NCBI RefSeq assembly: GCF_002217945.1
Contig: NZ_BCMG01000003.1
Coordinates: 186,001 to 250,000, forward strand
DNA from: Secundilactobacillus silagei JCM 19001
Lineage (GTDB): Bacteria > Bacillota > Bacilli > Lactobacillales > Lactobacillaceae
Reading direction: 5' to 3'
DNA: 64,000 nucleotides
Shown piece by piece: positions 32,411 to 41,328 of the stretch (positions are counted from its first letter, which is position 1; the number at the start of each line of letters is the position of its first letter). The notes below the pieces were generated by a model, which did not search any database, was not told where the DNA came from, and saw only the letters and a program-made list of their open reading frames with translations. A program made the translations under genes and the position numbers.

Positions 32411-33595
32411 TTAATCCGTCATCAACGGGTATTTTTTCGTGACTAATCCGGTTAGGTACACGCCTAAACCCAATACTAAGAGCAAGAAGAAGGTGGTGCC
32501 CAAGAAGAAATCTAACTTCTGCAGCCATGAATAGCCCACTACGCCAATCAACCACCAAATAAAGTTCAGCGGTACTGACAAGCGCTGGTGCATCAAAAAG
32601 ACGCTCACGAATAAAATCGCAAACAGTGGTGCAAAGACCGCCCCAATCGCATACAAGAAGTTCTGGTAATACGACATCGAAACAAACAAGGCAATCAGTA
32701 GGCCTAAAATCGTCACCCCAATCGCAATCAGGTTGACCCGCTTGGTTTTGACCAAGTTAGCCACGTTCGTTGCCGCCGAAAAGGCATCCATAAAGGTTGT
32801 CGTCACCGTTGAAAACACGATGACTAGCAGTGCAATCATACCCATGCTGGAATGCGACAGCACCGTCGTGAAGTCGGATTGCCCAGTTAAAATAACGGTG
32901 AATAGTCCCAGTGAAAACATGCAAAAACTAGCAACAAAATAGCCGCTCACACTGGCCATGCTAGCTCTAAAGGGATGGTCAGTATGCTGGGTATAGTCCC
33001 CAATTAGTGGCAGCCAGGACAAGGCCATGGTGACATTCAGTTCCACCGCGCTGCCAAAGCTCAACGGTGAGAGGTTAGCACTGCTTTGCAAGCGACCCTC
33101 TTTGACAATGGTCCACAGCATCAACACCATGCCAATTGCTAGCAACACGACGATCACGTTGTTGACTTTAAACAGCCAGTCGTGATCCATCAGCAGCCAT
33201 ACCACGATCAGCACGGCCACGATCAACGACATCACCAAGACTGAATGGTAGTTAAATAACGTCTTTGACAATCCGTTCATCGCTAACTGGGCGTTGACGA
33301 TCATCACCGCCGTCCAACCAAGTAACTGTAAGGCGTTGAGGCCTGAAAATAACCAGACCCCCTGCTTACCAAAAACCGTCTTAGTCGCTTGAATCGCCGT
33401 TCGGTTCTGCTGTGCTGATAAATAACCAGCCGGCAGTAAAAAGACAAAGCAGCCGATCACGTGCCCGATAAAGATTGCCAGCAGACCACTTTTCCATCCC
33501 AGTGGCGCAATTAGCGTCCCGGTCACAATTTCGGCAATCGAAATCGCCGCACCCATCCAGAGTAAAAATAAGCCACTGGGTTTTGTGTTACCCAT
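32411..33595 (-). CDS. CytX-like NCS1-family permease
   Basis: 394 residues from ATG 33595 behind GAGGAGAG; the in-frame codons before it overlap that site. It has about 12 hydrophobic segments. The N-terminal LLWMGAAISIAEIVTGTLIAPLGWKSGLLAIFIGH and the SWLPLIGDYTQHT segment fit the cytosine/purine permease superfamily, closest to CytX, a predicted importer of hydroxymethylpyrimidine for thiamine synthesis. CytX genes often carry TPP riboswitches; none is visible here, but a terminator hairpin sits in the leader. Purine or cytosine uptake is the alternative. Confidence 0.82.
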   Translation of the reverse strand: MGNTKPSGLFLLWMGAAISIAEIVTGTLIAPLGWKSGLLAIFIGHVIGCFVFLLPAGYLSAQQNRTAIQATKTVFGKQGVWLFSGLNALQLLGWTAVMIVNAQLAMNGLSKTLFNYHSVLVMSLIVAVLIVVWLLMDHDWLFKVNNVIVVLLAIGMVLMLWTIVKEGRLQSSANLSPLSFGSAVELNVTMALSWLPLIGDYTQHTDHPFRASMASVSGYFVASFCMFSLGLFTVILTGQSDFTTVLSHSSMGMIALLVIVFSTVTTTFMDAFSAATNVANLVKTKRVNLIAIGVTILGLLIALFVSMSYYQNFLYAIGAVFAPLFAILFVSVFLMHQRLSVPLNFIWWLIGVVGYSWLQKLDFFLGTTFFLLLVLGLGVYLTGLVTKKYPLMTD

Positions 33596-33615
33596 TAAAA
33601 TCTCTCCTCTTTTCA

Positions 33616-33661
33616 ACAAAAAAGCCTTCCAATCGCAACTAGTTTTGCACGCTAAAAGGCT
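33616..33661 (-). terminator. Leader terminator/attenuator upstream of the CytX-like gene
   Basis: On the minus strand AGCCTT / AAGGCT encloses AGCG/CG and is followed by six T, 20 bases before the start codon. The promoter TTGTCA (33703-33698) N17 TGTTAT (33680-33675) lies upstream, so transcripts must pass it. Confidence 0.6.
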
Positions 33662-33744
33662 ATTATTCAGCTAAATAACACTCGTAGTACATTAAATTGA
33701 CAATCATTATTTTAACATACATATCGTAACCGGGCGTTAACCGT

Positions 33745-33765
33745 AAAGCGTAATTATTACAGTTT
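33745..33765 (+). promoter_or_regulatory. Zur box
   Basis: A 21-base site with GTAATTATTAC at its centre matches the Bacillus Zur consensus at about 18 of 21 positions. It lies 150 bases upstream of the zinc-independent S14 gene. Confidence 0.65.
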
Positions 33766-33914
33766 AATTAAATCAAGTCGAATTAGTAGCAATTTTGAAC
33801 GATTATTGGTAAATTAGTAATATTGTTGTGGCGGATAAATACTACTAACACCATTGACCGCAATTACTTAATGAGTTTAATTACAGCAACATCACTAAGT
33901 CATTGGAGGAAAAC

Positions 33915-34184
33915 ATGGCCAAAAAATCAAAGATTGCAAGATATAACAAGCAACGTGAGCTGATCGAAAAATATGCCACGGTTCGGCGCGAATTAAAGGC
34001 TGCAGGCGACTACGAGGCATTGGCACAACTGCCAAAGGACTCTAACCCTAACCGCCTGCGTAACCGGGACAGCCTAGATGGCCGTCCACGCGGTTACATG
34101 CGGAAATTCAATATGTCTCGTCTGAACTTCCGCCAATATGCACACCTTGGCCAAATTCCAGGTGTTCGCAAGGCTTCTTGGTAA
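33915..34184 (+). CDS. rpsN: 30S ribosomal protein S14, zinc-independent paralogue
   Basis: 89 residues from ATG 33915 behind TTGGAGG. It binds 16S rRNA in the head of the small subunit. [43 protein letters not shown] is the conserved C-terminus. It has no Cys at all, so it is the C-minus form, which replaces the zinc-ribbon S14 when zinc is short. It stands alone, outside the ribosomal protein operon, as expected for the alternative copy. A Zur box upstream fits derepression under zinc starvation. Confidence 0.95.
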   Translation: MAKKSKIARYNKQRELIEKYATVRRELKAAGDYEALAQLPKDSNPNRLRNRDSLDGRPRGYMRKFNMSRLNFRQYAHLGQIPGVRKASW

Positions 34185-34193
34185 GCAATAACT

Positions 34194-34232
34194 AAAAAAA
34201 TTCTCCCAGACTAAGTCTAGGAGAATTTTTTT
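34194..34232. terminator. Bidirectional terminator
   Basis: AAAAATTCTCC.AGACT / AGTCT.GGAGAATTTTT with a 2-base loop region. Confidence 0.85.
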
Positions 34233-35082
34233 ATTGTTCTGGGGTAACCACGAAATGAATCAGACTGCGATCGTCAAAGGATCGGTTACCCGCCACAAGC
34301 CCCTTAGTTGACCGATAAGTGTGGCTGCAACTGGGGTCGTTTTTTAACACTTCATCTAAGCCGGCTTCCGATGCCGCTAAATTTCTGGCTGCTTTCGGAT
34401 AGCCATCACTGGCCAAAACGATCTGGTGAGGTCCATCCGTTAACGGATAAACTTTCAACAGTGTTTCGGGAATGGGCTGGCCATTAAAAATACTATAGCC
34501 CCACTCACTGTCGTCTGAATTAGCAAATTGCGTGGCCTTTAAGATCCACGGCAGAATCGCTTTACGACCGGGATCTGCCTGCTGGTTACTATTGGGAGAT
34601 AACCGTAAAATTAAACTGCGCATATCCGATAATACCAGGTCACTTGGTTTCGGATTGGTCAGTAACTGACCATCCAGATTAATCTGGGCGTCACCGACCT
34701 GCCACAGTTGATTGTAATACCGGGAATAAACGACCGCGACCGCCTGTAACCCCTGACTCTTAGGATCAGCCGTAAAATCAACTTGCTGATAAAATGCCGC
34801 GAAACGCTGATTGACTTGTTTGATCAGCTCTGGCAATCTCGTTTCCTTAGGCATGCGTTCAAGAATACCCGCAATCATGGTGGACGCTAATTTGCCAGTG
34901 GTTTTACCCTGATACTTAAAGTGCGACTTACTGGTAACGCCATCGACAATGGCAATAAAATCCGCCGTATTAACGATGGTATCCTCACACTTTTCATCAC
35001 TGACTTTACCGCGAATAAACGCTTCTAGGACCTGAATTGATACCAACCTATCGCCCCTTTTAGATGTGTCTAAGATCATCAT
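34231..35082 (-). CDS. PP2C-like serine/threonine phosphatase-family protein
   Basis: 283 residues. PP2C landmarks appear in order: FIAIVDGVTSK (the metal-binding Asp-Gly), LWQVGDAQINLDG (usually GDS), IVLASDGYPKAA (SDG with the metal Asp) and SFDDRSLIHFVV (final DD). Some segments between are shorter than in the Stp/PrpC phosphatases. It may dephosphorylate a small molecule or protein, or be non-catalytic; the metal-binding acids are present. It is a single gene facing rpsN. Confidence 0.75.
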   Translation of the reverse strand: MMILDTSKRGDRLVSIQVLEAFIRGKVSDEKCEDTIVNTADFIAIVDGVTSKSHFKYQGKTTGKLASTMIAGILERMPKETRLPELIKQVNQRFAAFYQQVDFTADPKSQGLQAVAVVYSRYYNQLWQVGDAQINLDGQLLTNPKPSDLVLSDMRSLILRLSPNSNQQADPGRKAILPWILKATQFANSDDSEWGYSIFNGQPIPETLLKVYPLTDGPHQIVLASDGYPKAARNLAASEAGLDEVLKNDPSCSHTYRSTKGLVAGNRSFDDRSLIHFVVTPEQ

Positions 35083-35118
35083 AGCAACTTACTAACAATT
35101 TTGTAAATGATCAGCAGC

Positions 35119-35158
35119 AAAAAACGAGTCGCCTTCAAAATTCAGGCAACTCGTCTTT
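35119..35158 (-). terminator. Terminator of cfa
   Basis: AAAACGAGT.GCCT / AGGC.ACTCGTCTTTT. Confidence 0.8.
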
Positions 35159-35187
35159 TACCACCTATGTTTGAGATCTGCTAAACT

Positions 35188-36390
35188 TTAAGCGTTTTGC
35201 GCTGCCTTTTTATCGTCAGCTTCATAAACGTACTCACGGGTCATTGGTAAGCCAGTGCCACTGGGTGCTTTAACCAGTAGGTACTGCATGACATCAATGT
35301 TGCCGCCTTCAAATGAACCGGCACAAGCCTGCAGGTACATGCCCCACATGCGAGCAAATTCTTTACCGTACTTTTCGGCGGTCTTGTCTTCAACCTGTTT
35401 GTAGTTTTGATACCACATTTCCAGGGTCTTTTGATAGTGCCGACGTAACGGTTCAATGTCTGAAAATTGTAATTTAGCATCCATAATGTGCTTCAGATTT
35501 TCAGCCACGTTTGGAATGTAGCCACCAGGAAAGACGTACTTAGTAATAAACGGATCGACCCCAGCACCTTCATGTTGACCAGTGATTCCGTGAATCAGGG
35601 CACGGCCATTAGGCTTCATAAAATCGGCCACCTTCTTGAAGTACAGGCCAAGGTTTTCCTTACCCACGTGTTCGAACATCCCAACGGAAGTGACGTAATC
35701 AAATTGATCATCCACTTCACGGTAGTCTTCCAGCAACACGTTAACCTTGCCTTCAAGGTGACGGTCTTTGATTTGCTGTTGCGTATAGTCGTATTGTTCC
35801 TGACTAAGCGTGATCCCAGTAGCTTGCAAGCCGTATTCTTCAGCAGCCATGAACAACAACGTTCCCCAGCCGCTACCAATATCTAATAGGCGCTTGCCAG
35901 GTTCCGTCTTCAGCTTGTTTAAGATATGGTGCATCTTGTTCAACTGGGCTTCTTCCAAGGTGTCGTCATCATGTTCGAAGTAGGCACATGAATACGTCAT
36001 CGTCTTATCCAGCCACATTTCATAGAAGTCATTACCAATGTCGTAGTGACTCTGAACGTCTTTTTCGCTATTCTTTTCAGAATGTGAGACCTTTGGAAAA
36101 TGCTTGATAAATGGGTTATTCGTCAAAAAGCTATGGTCTGTCCGGTAAGCAGAGGCCACCAGTTCTTCAATACTGCCATCAATTTCAAGAGCACCCCGCA
36201 TATAGTCTTCAGCTAACGTCAAGGTTGGCTTGTCAGTAAAACTCTTCAACGGAAGTTCTTCATTCATCCGGACTTTAACGACCGGTTCGCCTTCACCATA
36301 AGTTTCTTCCTTACCATCCCAGTAAGTCACTGAAATTGGAATATCAAATGCATGGCTCAATAATTGTCGATAAACGGTTTTTTCTAACAC
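35188..36390 (-). CDS. cfa: Cyclopropane-fatty-acyl-phospholipid synthase
   Basis: 400 residues from a GTG start. It adds a methylene group from S-adenosylmethionine to unsaturated membrane lipids, making lactobacillic-type acids that help in acid and solvent stress. SHYDIGNDFYEMWLDKTMTYSCAYF is the lipid-facing signature; RLLDIGSGWGTLLFMAAEEYG is the SAM-binding motif I; YVTSVGMFEHVGKENL and FPGGYIPN are catalytic-region motifs, and the bicarbonate-binding Cys/Glu/His/Tyr set is compatible. It is a single gene. Confidence 0.97.
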   Translation of the reverse strand: MLEKTVYRQLLSHAFDIPISVTYWDGKEETYGEGEPVVKVRMNEELPLKSFTDKPTLTLAEDYMRGALEIDGSIEELVASAYRTDHSFLTNNPFIKHFPKVSHSEKNSEKDVQSHYDIGNDFYEMWLDKTMTYSCAYFEHDDDTLEEAQLNKMHHILNKLKTEPGKRLLDIGSGWGTLLFMAAEEYGLQATGITLSQEQYDYTQQQIKDRHLEGKVNVLLEDYREVDDQFDYVTSVGMFEHVGKENLGLYFKKVADFMKPNGRALIHGITGQHEGAGVDPFITKYVFPGGYIPNVAENLKHIMDAKLQFSDIEPLRRHYQKTLEMWYQNYKQVEDKTAEKYGKEFARMWGMYLQACAGSFEGGNIDVMQYLLVKAPSGTGLPMTREYVYEADDKKAAQNA

Positions 36391-36520
36391 GTAACTGCCT
36401 TCTCTCTTATAAAATTAAGACTGACTCATGATCAAATTATGTTAACTTAATTGACAATACTAACTAATGCACTACCTTACAAGTCCTCAAAAGATTTGTC
36501 AACGGGGACCCACTGTTACC

Positions 36521-39280
36521 TTAATTGGTTACTGCCCGTCTTCTCACTCTCAAGAGCCACTTACGAAGTTCTTCAATTAATACGATTGGAATTGGAATAA
36601 TGCATAAGAACAGCCAATCAGTTCCTAGCAGCGGCGTCATGTGAAACACCCCTTGCAGAACCGGTGTGTACGACAAGACCGTTAACAGGATAATTTCAAA
36701 AATAATCCCCGTCCAGATCATAGGGTTGCTGAACAAGCCGATTTTAAATAACGACTCATCCTTGGTTCGGCAGTTCAAAGCAGCCGCAATTTGACAGAAA
36801 ATAATGGCTGCCAACGTCATCGTCGTGGCCCGACTGTACCCAATGCCGCTTGAGAGCAGCGCTTGGTTCGGCCAGCCAGCTTGGATATTAACAAAGAAGT
36901 ACGCCAATGTGGAAACCGCGGAAGCAATTGCGCCGTACCAAGCAAAGGCTTTCCATAAAATACGCTTATTCAATAGATGGGCATTACGGGCCCGCGGCGG
37001 TTGCTTCATCACGCCTGGTTCGGCCATTTCAGAACCGAGTCCCAGTGCTGGCAGCATATCCGTTCCGAGATCAACCGTTAAGATCTGCATGATGGTCAAG
37101 GGTAACGGGATCAACCCGCGACTAAACAGGAATAACGCTGACGGTACCGCTTCTGGCATGTTGGAGTTCAGAATGTAGAGCAGGAACTTTTGCAGGTTAC
37201 TGTAAACGGCCCGACCCTCTTCAACGGCGGCCACGATCGAAGCAAAGTTATCATCCGTTAAGATCATATTTGCGGCATCCTTCGCCACATCCGTACCAGT
37301 GATTCCCATGGCTACCCCGATGTTGGCCTTCTTCAAGGCTGGGGCATCATTCACACCGTCACCGGTGGAAGCCACCACTTCACCCATGGTCTGCAAGGTC
37401 GATACGATTCGATACTTCTGTTCCGGTGCCACCCGGGCAAAAATGATTTCCCCCTTTAAGGCTACTTTCAAATCGGCATCACTCATCTTATCCAGTTCGG
37501 TCCCCGTGACCACCCGGACCTGGTTAGAAGTTAAGCCAATCTGAACCGCGATTGATTTAGCGGTCAATTGACTGTCACCAGTCACCATAATGATCTTGAT
37601 TTGCGCTTCATGGCACTTATTCACGGCATCATAAATTTCCGGACGCGGCGGATCAGACATCGCCGTTAAGCCCACAAAAGTCAGTTGTTTTTCAGCGTTA
37701 GCAATTTCTAGACCGTCAACTTGGTCTTGGTTTTTAAACGGTACTGCCCGATAGGCAAAGGAAAGTGACCGTAGCCCTTGTACAGCGTATTTCTTGTTAG
37801 CGGCATTGATAGCTTGCTTATCCGCGTCAGTTATTTCCCGGGCAATCCCATTTTCTTGAATCATGGTACATTGTCCCAGCAGATCACTCAAAGCCCCCTT
37901 GACGTAGATATCAAGCTGCTGATTTTCTTGGTGAATCGTGGTCATCATCTTACGACGTGAATCAAACGGTAATTCCTTGACGCGCGGCATGATCTTTAAG
38001 TGCTGTTTGGTATTGAAACCCGCTTTTTGACAGAGGATCACTAAAGCTGCTTCAGTCGGTGTGCCTAAAATCTTGGGTTTCTTTGATTTCGTATCATTTT
38101 CAACTTGCGTATCGTTATTCAGCGCAGCAATTGAAATCAACCGGTTTAAATCCGGCGTACCAGTTTTAGCCACCGGCTGATTATGTTGCTGGACTTGGCC
38201 ATTATTAACATAGCCCTGACCAGAGACGGTAAACTCCCCCGTTGGCAGCCAGATATGATTGACCGTCATTTGGTTTTGCGTCAATGTCCCCGTTTTATCG
38301 GAACAGATCACCGTGGTTTCGCCAAGCGTCTCCACGCTATTTAGATCCTTGACTAGCGCGTGACGTTTCGCCATTTTCTGCACCCCTTGCGCTAATGATA
38401 GGGTCACAGTTGGTAATAAGCCTTCTGGGATAAACGCCACGATCATGCCTAATGCGAAAATAAATGATTTATTGATTGGATAATGAACAAAGAAAATAGC
38501 GGTAATAAAGAACAAGGCCCCAATAATCATTGCAATGATGGAGACCTGCTTCGTCAATCGATTCAGTTCCAGTGTTAAGGGACTGGTAATGTTACTCTGC
38601 TTTTCAGTTAACGACGCAATTTTACCAAATTCAGTGTTCATGCCTGTAGCAATAACCACCGCTTCTGCAGTACCAGCACCCACCGCGGTGCCGGCGTAAA
38701 CAATGTTTGATTCAGAGTATTTCCCTTCACCGGGTGTAAATTCAACGCTTTTTAACTCTGGTACCGTTTCACCGGTCAGCGCCGATTGATCGACCTGCAG
38801 CGAAGTCGCTGCCATCAATCTGGCATCCGCTGGCACCGCATTACCGGCTTGAAGGTCAAACACATCGCCGGGGACGAGGTCCAATGCGTCGATCTGTTTA
38901 ACTTTACCGTCCCGATGAACCCGCGTGTAAGTTGGCAGCATGGCCATCAGTGAATCCGTTGCCTTAGCTGCCCGATGCTCCTGCCAATAACTAAAAACCC
39001 CATTAATGATATTGACTGCCCAAATGGCGATCCCCAGTTCCACGGAACCGCTTAGCATCGCAATAATACCGCTGACCCACAGTAAGATCGCCATCAGACT
39101 GGTAAAGTTCTTCAAAAAAATCACTAGCTGTGATTGCTGCTTTTGCCGGTGAATCGTATTTTGACCGTATGTTTGTAATCGTTTGGCTGCCACATCTTCA
39201 CTAAGGCCTGCTTCATTCGTTTTCAAATCGCTCAAGAGTTCAGCTAAAGGCCTTGTTGCGTCTCGATTTTCATCACTCAT
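36521..39280 (-). CDS. P2-type cation-transporting ATPase
   Basis: About 919 residues (ATG 39280; GTG 39283 is equally near). It has ten predicted membrane segments. TGET in the actuator domain, ICSDKTGTLTQNQM with Asp about 328, KGALSDLL in the nucleotide domain, MVTGDSQLTA and GDGVNDAPAL are all present. The fourth membrane helix reads FIPEGLLPTVTLSLAQG, closer to the Na+/K+-type (EGLLATVTV) than to the Ca2+ type (EGLPA). Ion specificity is uncertain: Na+/K+, Ca2+ or Mg2+. No ribosome binding site of note. No regulatory domain extends the ends. Confidence 0.9.
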   Translation of the reverse strand: MSDENRDATRPLAELLSDLKTNEAGLSEDVAAKRLQTYGQNTIHRQKQQSQLVIFLKNFTSLMAILLWVSGIIAMLSGSVELGIAIWAVNIINGVFSYWQEHRAAKATDSLMAMLPTYTRVHRDGKVKQIDALDLVPGDVFDLQAGNAVPADARLMAATSLQVDQSALTGETVPELKSVEFTPGEGKYSESNIVYAGTAVGAGTAEAVVIATGMNTEFGKIASLTEKQSNITSPLTLELNRLTKQVSIIAMIIGALFFITAIFFVHYPINKSFIFALGMIVAFIPEGLLPTVTLSLAQGVQKMAKRHALVKDLNSVETLGETTVICSDKTGTLTQNQMTVNHIWLPTGEFTVSGQGYVNNGQVQQHNQPVAKTGTPDLNRLISIAALNNDTQVENDTKSKKPKILGTPTEAALVILCQKAGFNTKQHLKIMPRVKELPFDSRRKMMTTIHQENQQLDIYVKGALSDLLGQCTMIQENGIAREITDADKQAINAANKKYAVQGLRSLSFAYRAVPFKNQDQVDGLEIANAEKQLTFVGLTAMSDPPRPEIYDAVNKCHEAQIKIIMVTGDSQLTAKSIAVQIGLTSNQVRVVTGTELDKMSDADLKVALKGEIIFARVAPEQKYRIVSTLQTMGEVVASTGDGVNDAPALKKANIGVAMGITGTDVAKDAANMILTDDNFASIVAAVEEGRAVYSNLQKFLLYILNSNMPEAVPSALFLFSRGLIPLPLTIMQILTVDLGTDMLPALGLGSEMAEPGVMKQPPRARNAHLLNKRILWKAFAWYGAIASAVSTLAYFFVNIQAGWPNQALLSSGIGYSRATTMTLAAIIFCQIAAALNCRTKDESLFKIGLFSNPMIWTGIIFEIILLTVLSYTPVLQGVFHMTPLLGTDWLFLCIIPIPIVLIEELRKWLLRVRRRAVTN

Positions 39281-39388
39281 CACTATCGCCAGCTTACTTT
39301 CAAATTAATGAATGCGTGCTCACTCAGCATGATTGTTCACTTATGCACATTATACATCTTCTATCCAGTTTTGTATTTAATCCACTCT

Positions 39389-39424
39389 AAAAAGAGGCTG
39401 AACCGCATTGGGTTCAACCTCTTC
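39389..39424 (-). terminator. Terminator of the SDR/cupin cluster
   Basis: AAGAGGCTGAACC / GGTTCAACCTCTT around GCATT. Confidence 0.8.
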
Positions 39425-39446
39425 ATTAGTTATTAAAATTAAATGC

Positions 39447-39614
39447 TTAACCGCGTAAGTTAATCATTAAATCAACTCGACCTTGGTCCTGTGATTTAAT
39501 TTTTAATTCGTTCTGGGCATTAGTAGTAGCCTGCTTCCCCTTTTTAATGAGGTTTTGAATCAATCGCTGACCAAAACTATTGCTCATTCCTGTAATCATC
39601 CAAGTTCGTTTCAT
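39447..39614 (-). pseudogene. Remnant of a short-chain dehydrogenase gene
   Basis: 55 residues from ATG 39614, which has GAAGGGAG upstream. The start MKRTWMITGMSNSFGQRLIQNLIKKG is the first beta-strand and Gly-rich loop of an SDR (TGxxxxxG), then the sequence loses all similarity and stops. The catalytic part is missing. It is the last unit of a minus-strand cluster with an intact SDR, a cupin and a CMD-like protein. It is probably a decayed gene, though a small real protein cannot be excluded. Confidence 0.55.
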
Positions 39615-39703
39615 ATGCCCAGCTCCCTTCAAGCGTCCATTAGTTGGGGAATATTTTACGCTTAATTATGATGAAGTCAAGCTAGAAACCTCTTTTGGGA
39701 CAA

Positions 39704-40030
39704 TTACTTGGCCGGTTCAAAAACCGTTCGCGCAATGCCAAACGCTGACCACGCCTTGGGCCAACCGGTATAGAAAGCTAATTGAGTGATTAATTCCACC
39801 ATTTCAGTTTTCGTCACACCGTGCTTTTTGGCGATTTTCATGTGGGCTTCTAATTGTGGAAATAACCCTTGTGCCATTAATGCCGCGCAGGTGATCAGAC
39901 TGCGATCCCGAGCTGGCAACTGTTCTTCGCGTGACCAGACTTGGCCAAATAACACATCGTCGTTCAAAGCGGCAAACTGCGGTGCGAAGTCACCTAAATT
40001 ATCACGGCCAGCTGTTTGTTTTTCTACCAT
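39704..40030 (-). CDS. Carboxymuconolactone decarboxylase-family (AhpD-like) protein
   Basis: 108 residues forming the all-helical CMD fold: LPARDRSLITCAALMAQGLFPQLEAHMKIAKKHGVTKTEMVELITQLAFYTGWPKAWSAF is the core. The AhpD CxxC pair is absent (a single Cys in LITCAAL), so peroxidase activity of the AhpD kind is unlikely. Small cytosolic members of this type sit with cupins and oxidoreductases in many lactobacilli, role unknown. It begins 12 bases after the cupin gene and is co-transcribed. Confidence 0.9.
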   Translation of the reverse strand: MVEKQTAGRDNLGDFAPQFAALNDDVLFGQVWSREEQLPARDRSLITCAALMAQGLFPQLEAHMKIAKKHGVTKTEMVELITQLAFYTGWPKAWSAFGIARTVFEPAK

Positions 40031-40042
40031 TGTATTGCCCTC

Positions 40043-40450
40043 CTAATCTAATGCATCATAGTCAGCGTCACTCACCGGTTCCAACCATTCGGGCGTTCCC
40101 GCGGTGATTGCAACGTGAGCAAACCAGCTGTCTTTAGCAGCACCATGCCAGTGTTTAACGCCATCGTGGGTCACAATAACGTCGCCAGCAGTTAGTTTCT
40201 GAGCTGGTTTTCCCGCTTCTTGATACCAGCCGCGACCACCAGTAACGAGTAAAATCTGAAAACCATCGTGGTGAATGTGCCAGTTATTGCGACAGCCGGG
40301 TTCAAAGGTAACGTTACTAACACCCACGTTTACAGCTGGGTCATTCACTAAACTCTGTAAGTAGCTTTGACCCACAAAGTACTGCGCGTAAGCCTCATTT
40401 TTATCTCCTAGTGGAAAAATACTATTTTTAAGCTGTTCATTTCTATCCAT
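40043..40450 (-). CDS. Cupin-domain protein
   Basis: 135 residues. The double-stranded beta-helix motif 1 is CRNNWHIHHDGFQILLVTGGRGWYQEAG, with His ligands in HIHH and the conserved G/E region; motif 2 is AGDVIVTHDGVKHWHGAAKDSWFAHVAI with further His. A metal-dependent enzyme or a binding protein is possible. It lies between the SDR and CMD genes, 12 bases after the SDR stop. The trio may act on one small oxidised compound; this is inference from co-location. Confidence 0.9.
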   Translation of the reverse strand: MDRNEQLKNSIFPLGDKNEAYAQYFVGQSYLQSLVNDPAVNVGVSNVTFEPGCRNNWHIHHDGFQILLVTGGRGWYQEAGKPAQKLTAGDVIVTHDGVKHWHGAAKDSWFAHVAITAGTPEWLEPVSDADYDALD

Positions 40451-40462
40451 ATTAATTGCCTC

Positions 40463-41206
40463 CTAGGCTTGTTTTGTCGGGTAAATCGTAAATTCATTCA
40501 CATTCACGTCTGCCGGCTGATCAATCGCAAAGTCCACTACCCGGGCAATGGCGTCCGGTGTGATGCCCACTTTGGCATACAGTTGTTTCATGCCAGTCAG
40601 CGCCGACTGATCCGTGATGGTCTGCAGTAATTCGGTATTGATGGCTGCTGGATACAGGGTGGCGGTGCGAATATTGGTTCCTTCTTGAGCGGATTCCGTC
40701 CGGATAACTTCCATTAAATTACGAACCGCAAACTTGGTTGCCCCATAGACACCCGAGCCCGGAAAACTCTTGATGCCGGCAACTGAAGAAGTCGTAATGA
40801 TCTGACCTGACCGCCGCTTGGTAAAGATTGGCATAACAGCCGCAACTCCGTTTAACACGCCCTTTAAATTAATGTCGATCATGTCATTCCACTCAGCCGT
40901 TTTCAGGGCACTGATCGGTGACGTTGGCATGATACCCGCGTTGTTAAAAATCACGTCGGGTTCGCCAAAGGCCTCTTGCGCAGCAGCCACTAATGCCGTT
41001 AGGTCTGCTGGCTGCGTCACATCGGTTACCCGATAGATGGCCTGACCACCAGCTTGCTGGATGCCATCGACAATGGTCTGTAACTTACCTGCGCGACGGG
41101 CACCCAAAACTAACTTGGCTCCGTGCTTGGCTAACAGCTTGGCAGTCGCTTCACCAATACCAGATGATGCACCAGTAATCAGCACGATTTTATTTTTAAT
41201 TGTCAT
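40463..41206 (-). CDS. Short-chain dehydrogenase/reductase
   Basis: 247 residues from ATG 41206 behind AAAGGAG; upstream in-frame codons are rejected. Classical SDR: LITGASSGIGEATAKLL (cofactor loop), the Arg-rich LGARRAGK suggesting NADP preference, NNAGIMP, the Ser in TSSVAGIK and YGATK. It opens an SDR-cupin-CMD operon. A LysR-type dyad lies just upstream, and the LysR gene sits directly above on the same strand. Confidence 0.95.
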   Translation of the reverse strand: MTIKNKIVLITGASSGIGEATAKLLAKHGAKLVLGARRAGKLQTIVDGIQQAGGQAIYRVTDVTQPADLTALVAAAQEAFGEPDVIFNNAGIMPTSPISALKTAEWNDMIDINLKGVLNGVAAVMPIFTKRRSGQIITTSSVAGIKSFPGSGVYGATKFAVRNLMEVIRTESAQEGTNIRTATLYPAAINTELLQTITDQSALTGMKQLYAKVGITPDAIARVVDFAIDQPADVNVNEFTIYPTKQA

Positions 41207-41262
41207 GTTTTTCTCCTTTACATTACCCTGTGACTTCAACAAGGCTTAGTTTAGGTTGAAAA

Positions 41263-41277
41263 TTAGCATTCGTCTAA
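41263..41277 (-). promoter_or_regulatory. LysR-type operator upstream of the SDR operon
   Basis: TTAGCATTCGTCTAA: arms TTAG/CTAA, with an inner T-N11-A, the LysR box pattern, about 57 bases before the SDR start. Confidence 0.45.
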
Positions 41278-41283
41278 TGCTTA

Positions 41284-41325
41284 AAAAAACGGCTACCATG
41301 CTTAATGAGCATAGTAGCCGTTTCA
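41284..41325 (-). terminator. Terminator of the LysR gene
   Basis: AAACGGCTAC.CATGCT / AGCATAG.TAGCCGTTT. Confidence 0.85.
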
Positions 41326-41328
41326 GAA

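Noticed and set aside
33596-33744. TPP or preQ1 riboswitch upstream of the CytX-like permease
   Set aside because: Neither CTGAGA-type TPP motifs nor a preQ1 consensus is present; only a terminator-like hairpin is seen.
35488-35886. Plus-strand 132-residue ORF within cfa
   Set aside because: Antisense to the methyltransferase core; no ribosome binding site.
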